Assembly: GCA_030562215.1 (NCBI GenBank)
Contig: JAUPFL010000001.1
Coordinates: forward strand, 930,001-994,000
Direction of reading: 5' to 3'
DNA: 64,000 nt
From: Peribacillus frigoritolerans
GTDB lineage: Bacteria; Bacillota; Bacilli; Bacillales; DSM-1321
Shown: one piece after another, positions 1-9,287 of the stretch
Layout: every line of letters starts with the position of its first letter
Numbering within the stretch: the stretch's first letter is position 1
Position numbers and translations under genes: made by a program
Notes under the pieces: model-generated
Told to the model about the DNA's origin: nothing
The model's input: the letters and a program-made list of their open reading frames with translations, nothing else
The model's database searches: none

Positions 1-675
1 CTGTTGGGCAACCATCGTATCCAAAAGGGAGACTCCCGATAAATCGATGAATAAGTGTGTGATATTTTTGCTAATGCATTTGCTTGGAGTCCCATTCAAA
101 ATTTCCTTTGCCCGATAGGTATCGATTTCACCGATTAACGGCAATACCGCAATGGCATCAACAATGGGAATGACAGGTGCGCCCAGTTCATTAATCAGCT
201 CCTGCTGAGCTGACAAACGTTCTTTTGTCAAAAGGTAATACTGCTCAGTGAACTCACGGTTCAATTGATCGAAGGCACGATTAATAAGCCGGCTCCACCG
301 GATGATTATTTCTTTCGTTATCTTCGTATCCATGAGCATATAATCAGTGATGAATCCCCAATATGTTTCCCGTACCTTATTAAGCGCTTCCAACACTTCG
401 TAAATGGGTGTGTCCGATTCAACCCTGCTCTTCGCAACAAGTGCGGCCCACTGCTCCATCGTTTCAATAAAGGCAGTTTTATCTTCAAGTAAAGCACTTG
501 TCACTGTCTTGATGGTCAATGTATTCTGTTCCCTAAGCAGCTTTTCGATTTCTTCATCAGAATCCATTGAATAGATGGAGCCAGACTGCTTCTCCCTTAA
601 AGCCAGCCAGTTTTCCGTAATCTTGGATGAGTTATCAAGGATATATCGATATAATCTTTCATCTATTGTATCCAT
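1..675 (-). CDS. RsbR-family stressosome protein, C-terminus off the window
   Basis: Read on the minus strand from an ATG at 675, preceded by AGGGGA, this frame is open to the window edge (225 codons). The N-terminal 150 or so residues have the helical, non-motif character of the RsbR N-terminal (globin-like) domain. A STAS domain follows, ending in DLSGVSLLDTMVAQQ, which matches the conserved phosphorylatable Ser/Thr strand of RsbR/RsbS proteins (a Ser and a Thr are visible). RsbR paralogues assemble with RsbS and RsbT into the stressosome that controls sigma-B. The gene starts 22 bp after msrAB on the same strand, so the two may be co-transcribed. Which paralogue (RsbRB/C/D type) cannot be told. 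Family call firm, exact role inferred. Confidence 0.85.
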   Translation of the reverse strand, partial: MDTIDERLYRYILDNSSKITENWLALREKQSGSIYSMDSDEEIEKLLREQNTLTIKTVTSALLEDKTAFIETMEQWAALVAKSRVESDTPIYEVLEALNKVRETYWGFITDYMLMDTKITKEIIIRWSRLINRAFDQLNREFTEQYYLLTKERLSAQQELINELGAPVIPIVDAIAVLPLIGEIDTYRAKEILNGTPSKCISKNITHLFIDLSGVSLLDTMVAQQ

Positions 676-697
676 TTGTGTTCCCCTATCTCACTAG

Positions 698-1654
698 TTA
701 TTTCATTTTAAATAGAATTAATAAATCTCCATATCCCGCTTTTTCCATTTCATTTCTAGGAATGAATCGAAGGGCTGAAGAGTTTATGCAATATCTCGTG
801 CCTTTAGGACTTGGGCCATCAGGAAAAACATGTCCAAGGTGTGAATCGGCATCCCTGCTGCGCACCTCGGTCCGGGTCATTCGGTGGCTGAGATCCATTT
901 TTTCATTGACACTTGCCGACATGATGGGCTTCGTGAAGCTTGGCCACCCACAACCGCTATCATACTTATCCCGCGAACTGAATAGAGGCTCCCCGGAAAC
1001 GACATCCACATAAATGCCTTCTTCAAAATGGTCCCAATAGGCATTATCGAAAGGCGGCTCCGTGCCATTTTCCTGGGTGACATGAAACTGGCTCTCCGTT
1101 AAGGTCTTTCTAAGGTGTGCATTATCCTTAGGCCAATTTTCTTTAATGAAAGCATCCCGTCCTGAGCCTTTACGATACAATGCATAGCGAAATTGATTTT
1201 TCCGATAGAATGCTTGATGATATTCCTCAGCATCGTAAAATTCCCCGAGGGTAGAATACCCGTAACAATAGGTTTCTTAAACCGCCCGCTCATCATTAAA
1301 TCTTCCTTCGATTGTTCTGCCTCCTGTTTCTGACGTTCATTAAGATAGAAAATGGCTGCATTGTATTGCTTTCCCTATCCGAGAACTGTCCATCGTCATC
1401 CGTAGGATCGATTTGGCGCCAGAATATATCTAATAACGTTTTATAGGAAATGATTGATGGATCGAATACCACTTGAACCGCTTCAACATGATCAGTCGCA
1501 CCGGTAATCACTTGTTTATAACTAGGAGCGGCAAATTTACCGCCTGTATAACCTGATGTCACTGAAATGATTCCATCCATTTCATCAAGGGGGCAACCAT
1601 GCACCAAAAGCAGCCTCCTGCAAAGATAGCTGTTTCTTTTCCATCCATCGTCAT
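698..1654 (-). CDS. msrAB: Peptide methionine sulfoxide reductase MsrA/MsrB fusion (three frameshifts in the sequence)
   Basis: Bifunctional repair enzyme reducing methionine-S-sulfoxide (MsrA part) and methionine-R-sulfoxide (MsrB part) in proteins. MsrA begins at ATG 1654 (GGGGAG upstream) and shows catalytic GGCFWC at residues 13-18, then SGYTGG and WRQIDPTD. The MsrB half shows RCG-type features: GCGWPSF, SHLGHVF and the resolving RYCINSSAL near the C-terminus. The reading frame breaks three times, each cured by one base: near 1589 (T after CCCCC), near 1367 (C in AGCCAA) and near 1243 (G run). With these restored the span is exactly 320 codons, normal for a fused MsrAB. Three independent one-base losses with both catalytic centres intact argue for sequencing error, not decay. 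The downstream neighbour is an RsbR protein, consistent with stress-related expression. Confidence 0.88.
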
Positions 1655-1750
1655 CCTAAAACTCCCCTTTCACGCCTGTCATTTTATGTATTATATACCA
1701 GCAGGCCAAACACCTTCAAATTCAAAAATTCTATCTTTCGTAACAAATAT

Positions 1751-1787
1751 AAAAGAGGCACTTAGGAGTAACCCCAAGTGCCTTTTT
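1751..1787 (-). terminator. Rho-independent terminator downstream of nupC
   Basis: Stem GGCACTT/AAGTGCC with A-rich left flank and T-rich right flank, lying between the nupC stop and the msrAB start. It can work in either direction but fits termination of the minus-strand nupC. Confidence 0.75.
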
Positions 1788-1803
1788 GTGTTAGATCCGT
1801 TAT

Positions 1804-2987
1804 TTAAAGTATCACACTTACAATGATCGCTGATAGGATGCTGACAAGAGTCGCACCGTATAGCAGCTTCAAGCCGAAACGGGCTACAACATTTCCCTGT
1901 TTTTCATGAAGTCCTTTGACTGCACCGGCAATGATTCCAATTGATGAGAAATTAGCGAATGAAACCAAGAAAACCGAAACGATCCCTATCGTCCTTTCGC
2001 TCAAGGCTGCTGATGCCTCCCTAAGCTTAGCATGGCAACGAATTCATTGGTTACCAGTTTCGTCGCCATGATTCCGCCAGCAGTCACGGTTTCTGAAATC
2101 GGTATACCCATGATAAAGGCAAACGGTGCAAAGATATACCCCATGATGTCTTGGAAGCTGATGCCGAAGATCATGTCGAATACGCTGTTGATCCCTGCGA
2201 TTAAAGCAACGAAACCAATTAACATCGCTGCTACAGTGATCGCAACCTTGAACCCATCCATGATATATTCCCCAAGCATTTCGAAGAAAGACTGCTTCTC
2301 TGCCCCTTCTTCAACAGGGAGGATATCCTCTTCATCCGTTACGGTATAAGGATTGATGATGGATGCGATGATAAATCCACCGAACATGTTAATAACGATT
2401 GCCGTCACAACGTACTTTGGTTCAATCATCGTCATATATGCACCGACAATCGACATCGATACAGTTGACATGGCTGATGCACAAAGCGTATACATGCGAG
2501 ATGGCGGAATGGCGCCGAGTTGTTTTTTCAAGGTTATGAAAACCTCGGATTGGCCTACTATTGCTGATGCAACCGCATTGTAAGATTCCAATTTACCCAT
2601 CCCATTCACCTTACTTAGAACGAATCCAATCCACTTCATGATGAACGGAAGGATCTTGAAGTGCTGTAAAATCCCGATTAATGCTGAGATGAAGACGATA
2701 GGAAGAAGGACATTTAAAAAGAAGGGCGATGCTCCTTCATTTACAATCCCGCCAAATACGAAGGTGATCCCTTCATTTGCCCATTCTAAAAGTTTTCCGA
2801 AACCATCGGCAATCGAATTGATGATCACTAAGCCAAACTTCGTGTTTAATAATAAATAAGTTAAAACAAGCTGAATGACCACCATGAGGATGATCGGTTT
2901 AATTTTAACTTTCTTCCGGTCACTGCTGACTAAGATAGCTAGTCCAAAAACAATAAGCAGTCCTATAATTGCAATCAGAAATTTCAT
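1804..2987 (-). CDS. nupC: Concentrative nucleoside transporter, NupC/CNT family (one frameshift)
   Basis: Cation-coupled nucleoside uptake protein of the inner membrane. The N-terminal two-helix region, the gate domain and the nucleoside-recognition core are present: the core is visible in GQSEVF near residue 150, in the ISETVTAGG segment, and in the C-terminal [11 protein letters not shown] motif. Start ATG at 2987 is chosen because GGAGG sits 8 bp before it. A single G missing from a GGGG run near 2015 shifts the frame after LSLG; restoring it joins the last 65 residues and gives 395 codons, the usual family length. Stand-alone gene with its own terminator and a cre-like site upstream. Substrate choice within nucleosides is not readable from sequence. 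Confidence 0.9.
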
Positions 2988-3056
2988 ATATTCTGCCTCC
3001 ACTAAGGGTGAATTTAATGTTCGTGCATTAATAGTAGGATACCCTCAAAAAATTTA

Positions 3057-3070
3057 TGCAAACGTTTTCT
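3057..3070. promoter_or_regulatory. cre-like site upstream of nupC
   Basis: TGCAAACGTTTTCT resembles the CcpA consensus TGWAANCGNTNWCA with two deviations. It lies 70 bp upstream of the nupC start. Catabolite control of nucleoside uptake would make sense, but this is a weak match and inference only. Confidence 0.35.
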
Positions 3071-3192
3071 CTTTCATCCAAAATACATGTACGTACCTCT
3101 CCAGAAGTCTATATTAAACTAATATTTTTTAAGTGCAATTATTATTTCACTTTTTAAAATAACAATTAGTGACAATAATGGGTTTCGTGAAT

Positions 3193-3225
3193 AAAAAAAG
3201 AAGGCTCCCTTCTAAAGGAACCTTC
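3193..3225 (-). terminator. Terminator of the small membrane protein gene
   Basis: Stem GAAGGCTCC/GGAACCTTC (one G-T pair) with seven A on its left, which is a T-run on the minus strand, directly after the minus-strand gene ending at 3247. Confidence 0.8.
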
Positions 3226-3246
3226 TCCTTCCCCAAATAATATCGA

Positions 3247-3679
3247 CTATTCAGGCAGCTTTTTCTGGATATCACCGTTGTCGCTAATCCAGCGCCTCCA
3301 ATTACAAAGATGATGATGGATGCGGCCAAGCCACCTGCACCTTGATAAAAGTCGATGAATTTCCCTGCAAAAGAGTCTATGCCTTGGAAACCGCCCCCGC
3401 TTGGCATTTCTCCTGGAGTCCCGGAACCATTAGGCCCCCTTGTGGAGTGCCCTGCGTATCATTAGTTGCCGTTTCCGAAGATGGATCATCTGCCGCCGTA
3501 CTGCCATTAGCCGATTCTGTAGTGCTGCGGTCGGCAGGCTGGCCCATCGCCGCCTGTCGATTCATGGGTTCATTTCCGCTGCCCTCCACATACATCATGA
3601 TCCCGATGACTGCTTGAGCCATTAAGAGCACCGAAGCCAACATTCCAACTAAAAAGTGGATCTTACCAAGTCTTTTCAT
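3247..3679 (-). CDS. Small two-helix membrane protein with Gly/Ser/Thr-rich loop, unknown function (two frameshifts)
   Basis: Not a family I recognise. After restoring two missing bases (near 3400 and near 3275) the product is about 144 residues: a membrane segment at residues 8-30 (FLVGMLASVLLMAQAVIGIMMYV), a long low-complexity extracellular stretch rich in Ser, Thr, Gly and Asn, a motif EMPSGGGFQG, a second hydrophobic segment (AASIIIFVIGGAG) and a short charged tail ending KKLPE. GGAGGAG precedes the start; a TTG at 3682 is an alternative. It is the last gene after the sensor kinase on the same strand, with a terminator between them. The kinase and the exporter adaptor of the same cluster carry similar Gly-Met-Pro motifs, suggesting it belongs to that module. 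Confidence 0.6.
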
Positions 3680-3721
3680 CAATGGTCTTCTCCTCCGAAA
3701 GTTAATGTAAGATGATTATCT

Positions 3722-3775
3722 AAAAAGACCCTTAATTTTTCCTTAAGCAGCAAGGAAGAATGTAAGGGTCTTTTT
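3722..3775. terminator. Bidirectional terminator after the sensor kinase
   Basis: Arms AAAAAGACCCTTA (3722-3734) and TAAGGGTCTTTTT (3763-3775) are perfect complements, with an inner TTCCTT/AAGGAA hairpin. It follows the kinase stop at 3789 on the minus strand. Confidence 0.8.
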
Positions 3776-3788
3776 CGTATTGATCGTA

Positions 3789-5027
3789 CTAATTTTTCCT
3801 TTGATTTCTCGGAAAAGTGATTTCAAAACGGGTCCGTTTATTCTGTTCACTTGTAACCTTGATGTTCCCTTGATGTGTGTTTACAATCCATTTGGCTATG
3901 GATAGACCTAAGCCGGAGCCTTCATTTGCCGAACGGGATTGTTCCACTTGATAAAAACGGTTAAAAATCAAGGGGAGTTCTTCCTGCGGAATGCCTTTTC
4001 CATTATCCTCTACAGTAAGAATGATGGATGAAGCATTCTTGATGCAGGATAGGGTAATCTCCCCGCCTTCCTCGGTAAATTTCATGGCATTATCGACCAT
4101 GATTACCAATAGCTGATGAATTCTCTCTTTATCCCCATGAAACACTACCTGTTCAGGGGCGTGGCTAATGATTGATTTCTCTTGAAACGAAGCTATATCC
4201 GTATACTGTTCCACAATATCGATTAGTAAGTCATCAAGGAAAAAGTTCGATTTCTTGACCTCCATTTGATTCGAATCCGTTCTGGTCAAGGTCAAAAGTC
4301 CGTTAACAAGCTTATTCAATCGCCGGACCTCTTTCGAAATGATGGATATATCAACGGCTTTTTCCTCGATGGTCGCGTTCGGTGATTGAAATAGCAAATC
4401 AGCCCGTGATTGAATGACAGCAAGCGGCGTTCGAATTTCATGCGAAGCATCCGAGACAAACTGCTGCTGCTGATCCCAGGATTTCTTGATTGGGATCAGG
4501 GCCCGTCCTGCCAGAAGATAGCCTGCGCCTACCGCCACCAAACTTCCAATTCCTCCACCAACAACCAATATGAGCAGCAAGCGATCGAGCATTTCTTTTT
4601 CTGTATCCACATTCCTGATGAATTGTACCGTCATCTCTCCATACTCCGTATCGACCTGGGTGGAAAGGGCCCGATACGTGTATCCATTCACCGAGATTTC
4701 TTCAATCTCATCAAAAGTTTCAGGGAAAAATTGTTGTTCATTGACCTTAAAAAAATGGTCTACACTCAGTCTTGGCTCAATGATCGTTTCATCCGGTCCC
4801 CAAACGATGACGCTCGGCCCCGGTCCTAAGAGAAACTCACCTTGCGGACGTCCGCCCGGCATGCCGCCATTATTGAAACTCCTGTAATCCTTTATAAGTG
4901 AATCATTGACATCCTTATAGATCTGGTCTTCCGTATAGAAATAAATCGTTCTGCTTAATATGGCTATTAAGACAATGAAGACGATCGAATTCAATAATGT
5001 TAGTTGAAGCCGTGTTTTTTGGAACAT
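3789..5027 (-). CDS. Sensor histidine kinase of a two-component system
   Basis: Membrane kinase of 412 residues, intact. One membrane helix at about 8-29, an extracellular sensor region of about 120 residues (30-150) containing the Gly/Pro-rich stretch GGMPGGRPQGEF, a second helix at about 152-174, then a short linker in place of a clear HAMP domain. HisKA shows SHEIRTP with the phospho-acceptor His, and HATPase shows N box DNAMKF, G1 DNGKGIP and G2 GSGLGLS. It starts 10 bp after the response-regulator gene, so the pair is one operon. The ligand is unknown. The exporter genes directly upstream on the same strand are the likely target, by analogy with antimicrobial-peptide sensing modules of Firmicutes; this is inference. 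Confidence 0.9.
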   Translation of the reverse strand: MFQKTRLQLTLLNSIVFIVLIAILSRTIYFYTEDQIYKDVNDSLIKDYRSFNNGGMPGGRPQGEFLLGPGPSVIVWGPDETIIEPRLSVDHFFKVNEQQFFPETFDEIEEISVNGYTYRALSTQVDTEYGEMTVQFIRNVDTEKEMLDRLLLILVVGGGIGSLVAVGAGYLLAGRALIPIKKSWDQQQQFVSDASHEIRTPLAVIQSRADLLFQSPNATIEEKAVDISIISKEVRRLNKLVNGLLTLTRTDSNQMEVKKSNFFLDDLLIDIVEQYTDIASFQEKSIISHAPEQVVFHGDKERIHQLLVIMVDNAMKFTEEGGEITLSCIKNASSIILTVEDNGKGIPQEELPLIFNRFYQVEQSRSANEGSGLGLSIAKWIVNTHQGNIKVTSEQNKRTRFEITFPRNQRKN

Positions 5028-5037
5028 GATGATCCCC

Positions 5038-5709
5038 TTATGGTTGTTTTAGCATATAACCAATACCTCGAACGGTTTGAATATCTTTATGATAATCGAA
5101 AGGTTCCAATTTTTTCCTAAGATGATGGATGAACACTTCCACAATAGCAATCGTCGTATCTGAATCAAACCCCCAAATGCGGTCGAAAATCTGCTCACGG
5201 GTCAATATTTTCCCATTATTTTGAATTAGGTATTCCAGTAATTCAAATTGTTTCAAGGTCATTTTAATGACCTTTCCATCAACCAAAATATCCTTTTCTT
5301 TTTCCAATAGTTCAATATTACGGTATTTCACATTCTGCGCAAGCGATATAATTCCACTCCTTCGAAGCAGGGCACGAATCCTAGCCTTAAGTTCCGGTGC
5401 CTGGAACGGCTTGACCAAATAATCATCGCCACCCATTTCCAATCCCCTGACACGATCCTCAAGTCCATCTTTTGCCGTCAAAAACAAGACACTTGTATCT
5501 ATTTTTGCTTCCCTGATTTTCCGTACGATTTCAAATCCATCGATTCCCGGAAGCATTACATCCAAAATGATGATATCGTATATACTTTGCTGAGCCATGA
5601 ATAGCCCATCTTCCCCATTATCCGCTGTATCCACTTCATATTCATCCGTCAAAATCTGTCGGATCGATTCTAATAATGAAAGATTATCTTCTACCACCAA
5701 AACCTTCAT
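5038..5709 (-). CDS. OmpR-family response regulator
   Basis: 223 residues, intact. Receiver domain at 1-115 with acidic pocket VVEDN, phospho-acceptor Asp in IILDVMLPG and conserved Lys in LVKPFQ. Winged-helix DNA-binding domain at 125-222 with LTREQIFDRIWG and the VEVFIHHLRKKL recognition helix, ending GIGYML. Partner of the downstream kinase. It probably controls the adjacent exporter genes and perhaps its own operon. ATG at 5709 is preceded by GGGAGG. Confidence 0.92.
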   Translation of the reverse strand: MKVLVVEDNLSLLESIRQILTDEYEVDTADNGEDGLFMAQQSIYDIIILDVMLPGIDGFEIVRKIREAKIDTSVLFLTAKDGLEDRVRGLEMGGDDYLVKPFQAPELKARIRALLRRSGIISLAQNVKYRNIELLEKEKDILVDGKVIKMTLKQFELLEYLIQNNGKILTREQIFDRIWGFDSDTTIAIVEVFIHHLRKKLEPFDYHKDIQTVRGIGYMLKQP

Positions 5710-5774
5710 GCAGGATACCTCCCAACCGCCTGAATTGTGATATATATGTTGATTTTATCCTTTTTCATATGCAA

Positions 5775-5807
5775 AAGAAAGCGGGCTTTTTAATCGCCTG
5801 CTTTCTT
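5775..5807 (-). terminator. Terminator of the exporter operon
   Basis: Stem AAGAAAGCGGGC/GCCTGCTTTCTT (one mismatch) between the exporter permease stop at 5820 and the response-regulator start, so the two-component genes probably have their own promoter or depend on read-through. Confidence 0.7.
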
Positions 5808-5819
5808 CAAATTGAATGT

Positions 5820-6989
5820 TCATTCGTGACGCAGTGCTTGGATTGGATTTAACCTGGATGCCTTATTGGCAGGAAATACGCCAAACATTATCCCGATTAA
5901 AATGGAGAATAAGAAGGCAAACAGTGTTACCGACCATGAATAACTAATCGTTAAACTTGAAAAAACTGAAATCAATTTTGCGATTCCCAAGCCAATTCCA
6001 ACTCCCATCAATCCCCCGAAGCAGCTCAGGACCATCGCTTCAATTAAAAACTGAAGAAGAATCGATTTCCGATTTGCCCCAATTGCTTTTCTGATCCCGA
6101 TTTCCTTCGTCCTCTCTGAGACGGAAACCAGCATGATATTCATGATCCCGATTCCGCCAACCAGTAACGAAATACTGGCAATCCCGCCAAGCATGAGTGT
6201 GAACGTATCCGACACGGAGCTCATTGTATCCATCAGATCTTCTTGATTGGACACCGAATAGTTATCACTCTGTTCCGGGAATGATGTGGTCATCGTACCT
6301 TGTACCTGGTACATCGCCCTATCCATGATATTCTCGTTCTCCGCTTTTAAATAGACGGTTCCGATTGTCGTACTGCCTGTAGCCCTTTCGGCAGTGGTGA
6401 TCGGGGCAATGATTACATCATCCCCGCTCGATCCCATTGAAGTGCCTACCGATTTCAGCACACCGATCACACGATAGGAAACACCGCCGATAAGCACGTT
6501 CTGGTCCACGGCTTTTTGATTTTCAAAAAGCGTGTTGGCTGTATCCGACCCCAGGACAACGACCTTGGAGCGTAATTCCGTTTCCATATCCGTCAAAAAC
6601 CGGCCTTGACTGAGCTCCAGATCCCTAACTGATAAGTAGGATGAAGTTGCACCGGTCATTGAAACCTGTGCCGTAGCTTCTCCATTTTTTGCATAAACGC
6701 GTCCGGTGACCACAGGCGCCACTTCCGATATCCCACTCAGCTCTTTAAACTGTTCAATTGTATCCTCCGTCAGCTCCACGGAGTCGGTATCCGTGACACT
6801 TACCGTTATCAAGTTCGTTCCCAGGCTATCGATCTCATCCTGAACGGACTGTGAGGAACCCTGCCCGATCGCAACCAGGACGATTACGGAGGCAACTCCA
6901 ATTATGATCCCAAGCATGGTTAAAAATGCTCTGACTTTATTGGTTTTGATACTGCGTATAGCCATCTTCATGGATTCGCTCAGGTTCAA
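5820..6989 (-). CDS. MacB/YknZ-type ABC exporter permease
   Basis: 389-residue permease. N-terminal helix (AFLTMLGIIIGVASVIVLVAIG), a large extracytoplasmic MacB-type periplasmic-core domain of about 220 residues, then three C-terminal helices of the FtsX/MacB fold with the family motif ERTKEIGIRKAIGA. The start is a TTG at 6989 with an excellent GGAGGTGA 5 bp upstream; it lies inside the end of the ATPase gene (53-nt overlap in another frame). In the given sequence a missing base in the ATPase gene fuses both into one 635-residue frame. That fusion is artificial because each gene keeps its own stop or start once the base is restored. Likely substrate, a peptide or toxin, is inference from YknWXYZ. 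Confidence 0.85.
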   Translation of the reverse strand: MNLSESMKMAIRSIKTNKVRAFLTMLGIIIGVASVIVLVAIGQGSSQSVQDEIDSLGTNLITVSVTDTDSVELTEDTIEQFKELSGISEVAPVVTGRVYAKNGEATAQVSMTGATSSYLSVRDLELSQGRFLTDMETELRSKVVVLGSDTANTLFENQKAVDQNVLIGGVSYRVIGVLKSVGTSMGSSGDDVIIAPITTAERATGSTTIGTVYLKAENENIMDRAMYQVQGTMTTSFPEQSDNYSVSNQEDLMDTMSSVSDTFTLMLGGIASISLLVGGIGIMNIMLVSVSERTKEIGIRKAIGANRKSILLQFLIEAMVLSCFGGLMGVGIGLGIAKLISVFSSLTISYSWSVTLFAFLFSILIGIMFGVFPANKASRLNPIQALRHE

Positions 6990-7676
6990 TCCAATCACCT
7001 CCGTTTTCAAATAGCTGACCATCCTGTATCCGGACGACACGAGTCGCTTCTTTGGCCACTTCAAGTCATGGGTGATAAGAATGATTGTTTGTCCCTTTCC
7101 GTTCAATTCTTTCAGCATCCCCAGCACTTCTTTACTCGTTTTACTATCCAGCGCCCCCGTCGGCTCATCCGCCAATAAAACGGGAGGATTACCGGCAAGT
7201 GCCCTTGCAATCGCAACTCTTTGCTGCTGACCGCCCGACAGTTGGGTCGGCAGATGATTCTTCCGGTCACCAAGGCCCACCATATCAAGGCACGCATTGG
7301 CCACTTCTCTTCTTTCCTTCACGCTTGCCCCTCTATAAACCAGGGGAAGTTCGACATTCTCCAACGCTGTCAGTTTTGCTAACAGGTTGAAATTTTGAAA
7401 GATAAATCCTATTTTAATATTACGAATGGCAGCTAACTCATTATCCTTCATCTTTTCCACTTCTTTACCATCAAGAAGATATTCACCTATGTCAGGCTTG
7501 TCAAGGCAGCCAATCATATTCATGAACGTCGATTTCCCTGACCCAGAAGGACCGATGATCGAAATGAAATCGCCTTTATTGATTGTAAGACAGACATCTT
7601 GAAGGGCCTTAACCGTTTCACCGCCTAATTCATATGATTTAGACATGTTCTTGATTTTTATGATGGGTTTCGCCAT
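6937..7676 (-). CDS. ABC exporter ATP-binding protein, MacB/YknY type (one frameshift)
   Basis: Cytoplasmic ATPase of the exporter. Walker A GPSGSGKST, Q-loop FQNFNLL, signature LSGGQQQRVAIARAL, Walker B VLLADEPTGALD and switch THD are all present. A G missing near 7068 (after ITHDL) shifts the frame; restored, it continues EVAKEATRVVRIQDG and ends at TAA 6937-6939, giving 246 residues, normal for the LolD/YknY class. ATG 7676 overlaps the adaptor stop region by translational coupling. Confidence 0.88.
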
Positions 7677-7677
7677 T

Positions 7678-8651
7678 TTACTGACCTCCCTTGCCACTCG
7701 GCATTCCGCTACCGCTTGGCATCCCACCGCTTGGCATTCCGCTGCCGCCCTGAATTCTTATCTCGCCTCCTTGGCCTCCCCTCATTCCTTCGCCGCCGTT
7801 GCCAGTGGAGCTTTCATTGATGGTGATAGGCAAGGAAACAAACTGTCCCTCTTCAAGACCCGAAGTTATTTCAATATACCTATCGTTGCTGATTCCAGTC
7901 TCAACCACTGTCTTTGTCTTTGTACTGGCAGCTCCTTCAGTGGTACCGGATTGTTGTATATTCACATATTTCTCTTCACCGTCGATTTGGACTGCTTCAA
8001 TCGGAACATATAAAGCATCTTTTACACTATTCGTCAAAATGCTCACCTCAGTCGACATCCCAATTTTCATATCGCCGGGTTTGTCAATTTTGATAGTGAC
8101 ATCGAACGAAGAAACTCCATTCTCATATGTACCTTCCTTTGCCACACTAGTCACTTCCCCGTAAACGTTTCATCTTCAAAAGCACTGGCTTTAATTTCAA
8201 CCGTTTGTCCTTTTTTAACACTTGGAACATCCAATTCATCAACACTGATCGTGGTTTTCAATTTTTTATAATCCGTAACATGTGCCAACACTTCACTGCT
8301 TGATACACGATCTCCTTCTTCAACATCCATTGTTGTAACGGTACCATCGAATGGGGCCGTTATCGGGTCACTTCCATCCGTGAAGGTAATAAGTTCATCA
8401 CCTTTCTCAACCAATTCATTCTTCTCTACAAGGACTTCGTCCACTTCACCCGTTACGGAAGAAGTAATGTCCTCACTATTGATTGCGGCGACCGATCCGG
8501 AACCGCTTATTTGAACTTCAAGATCTCCCTTTTCAACTGTAGCCGTCACCGATTTCGCAATTACAGGCTCAGCATTTTCCTTCATGAAAAACCAAACGCA
8601 TCCCCCAATCGCCAGCACTAAAACCGTACCTATCATTATCAACTTTTTCAT
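7678..8651 (-). CDS. Exporter membrane-fusion (adaptor) protein, HlyD/YknX type (one frameshift)
   Basis: Membrane-anchored adaptor that bridges the ABC permease and the outside. One N-terminal membrane anchor (residues 4-23), a lipoyl/barrel-sandwich domain (LEVQISGSGSVAAIN and ITAPFDGTVTTMDVEEGDRV), then a beta-barrel and membrane-proximal domain. The C-terminus is a low-complexity tail with GMPSG repeated four times. One G is missing from a five-G run near 8160; restoring it gives 324 residues. ATG 8651 follows AAAGGAG by 7 bp. First gene of the adaptor-ATPase-permease operon. Confidence 0.85.
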
Positions 8652-8935
8652 CACTTTTCTCCTTTCAGATTCCCTTCGTTGAAACCAGTATCGTGAAAGA
8701 AGCTTAACTTTTCCTTAATGATCGTCGGTTTTGATTTCATAGTCGTTCGTTGATGTCTCCCTTTACTTTTGCTTTTCACCCATTTCCTTCTTTAAATAAT
8801 TAACACTATGTCGAACGAAAAAGTTTTATTTTAGGTTTTTAAATTTACAATATATTCTGAAAAATATATACTGATACTGTTATCAGAAAAATTGGTAATG
8901 AAAACCAAACCAATAGTAATGAAGGGGGAACCAAC
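8652..8935. other. Divergent intergenic region with a dyad
   Basis: Separates the exporter operon (minus) from the DUF485/symporter pair (plus). A dyad CTGATA-N4-TATCAG lies at 8871-8886, nested in a looser TTCTGA...TCAGAA pair (8855-8888), about 50 bp before the DUF485 start, where an operator could sit. No gene is visible here. Confidence 0.4.
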
Positions 8936-9274
8936 TTGGCATCAAACGATTCAATCGCTAAGGAAACCAAGGTAAGCGCTTCCGCGGACTACACCAAGAT
9001 CGTCCAATCACAATCATTTCAAGAACTCCTAAGGAAAAAACGCAATTTCATCGTCCCACTATCCATCTTTTTCATGGTCTTTTATTTCACCTTACCCATA
9101 CTAACTTCCTATTCTAAAGTTCTTAACTCCTATGCTTTCGGGACAATCAGTTGGGCCTGGGTTTTTGCCTTCGCTCAATTTATCATGACCTGGACCTTAT
9201 GCATCCTCTATTCCAGAAAAGCTGCGACATTTGACCAATTAGTAGAAAAAATCGTTAAAGAAGCGAAAGGATAA
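8936..9274 (+). CDS. DUF485 membrane protein, partner of the acetate symporter
   Basis: 112-residue DUF485 protein with two membrane helices (about 40-62 and 77-97) between a charged N-terminus and C-terminus. The TTG start at 8936 follows GAAGGGGGA. DUF485 genes sit directly before ActP-type symporters in many bacteria (ywcB-ywcA order in B. subtilis), and here the symporter begins 13 bp downstream. Its role is thought to support the symporter but is not established. Confidence 0.85.
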   Translation: MASNDSIAKETKVSASADYTKIVQSQSFQELLRKKRNFIVPLSIFFMVFYFTLPILTSYSKVLNSYAFGTISWAWVFAFAQFIMTWTLCILYSRKAATFDQLVEKIVKEAKG

Positions 9275-9287
9275 AGGTGACTATACC

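Noticed and set aside
698-1654. msrAB as a pseudogene
   Set aside because: All catalytic residues are intact and three one-base fixes restore normal length, as in many other genes of the window, including essential ones.
5820-7727. An apparent single 635-residue ATPase-permease fusion
   Set aside because: Restoring one G near 7068 gives a normal 246-residue ATPase with its own stop at 6937, and the permease has a strong ribosome-binding site and TTG start at 6989.
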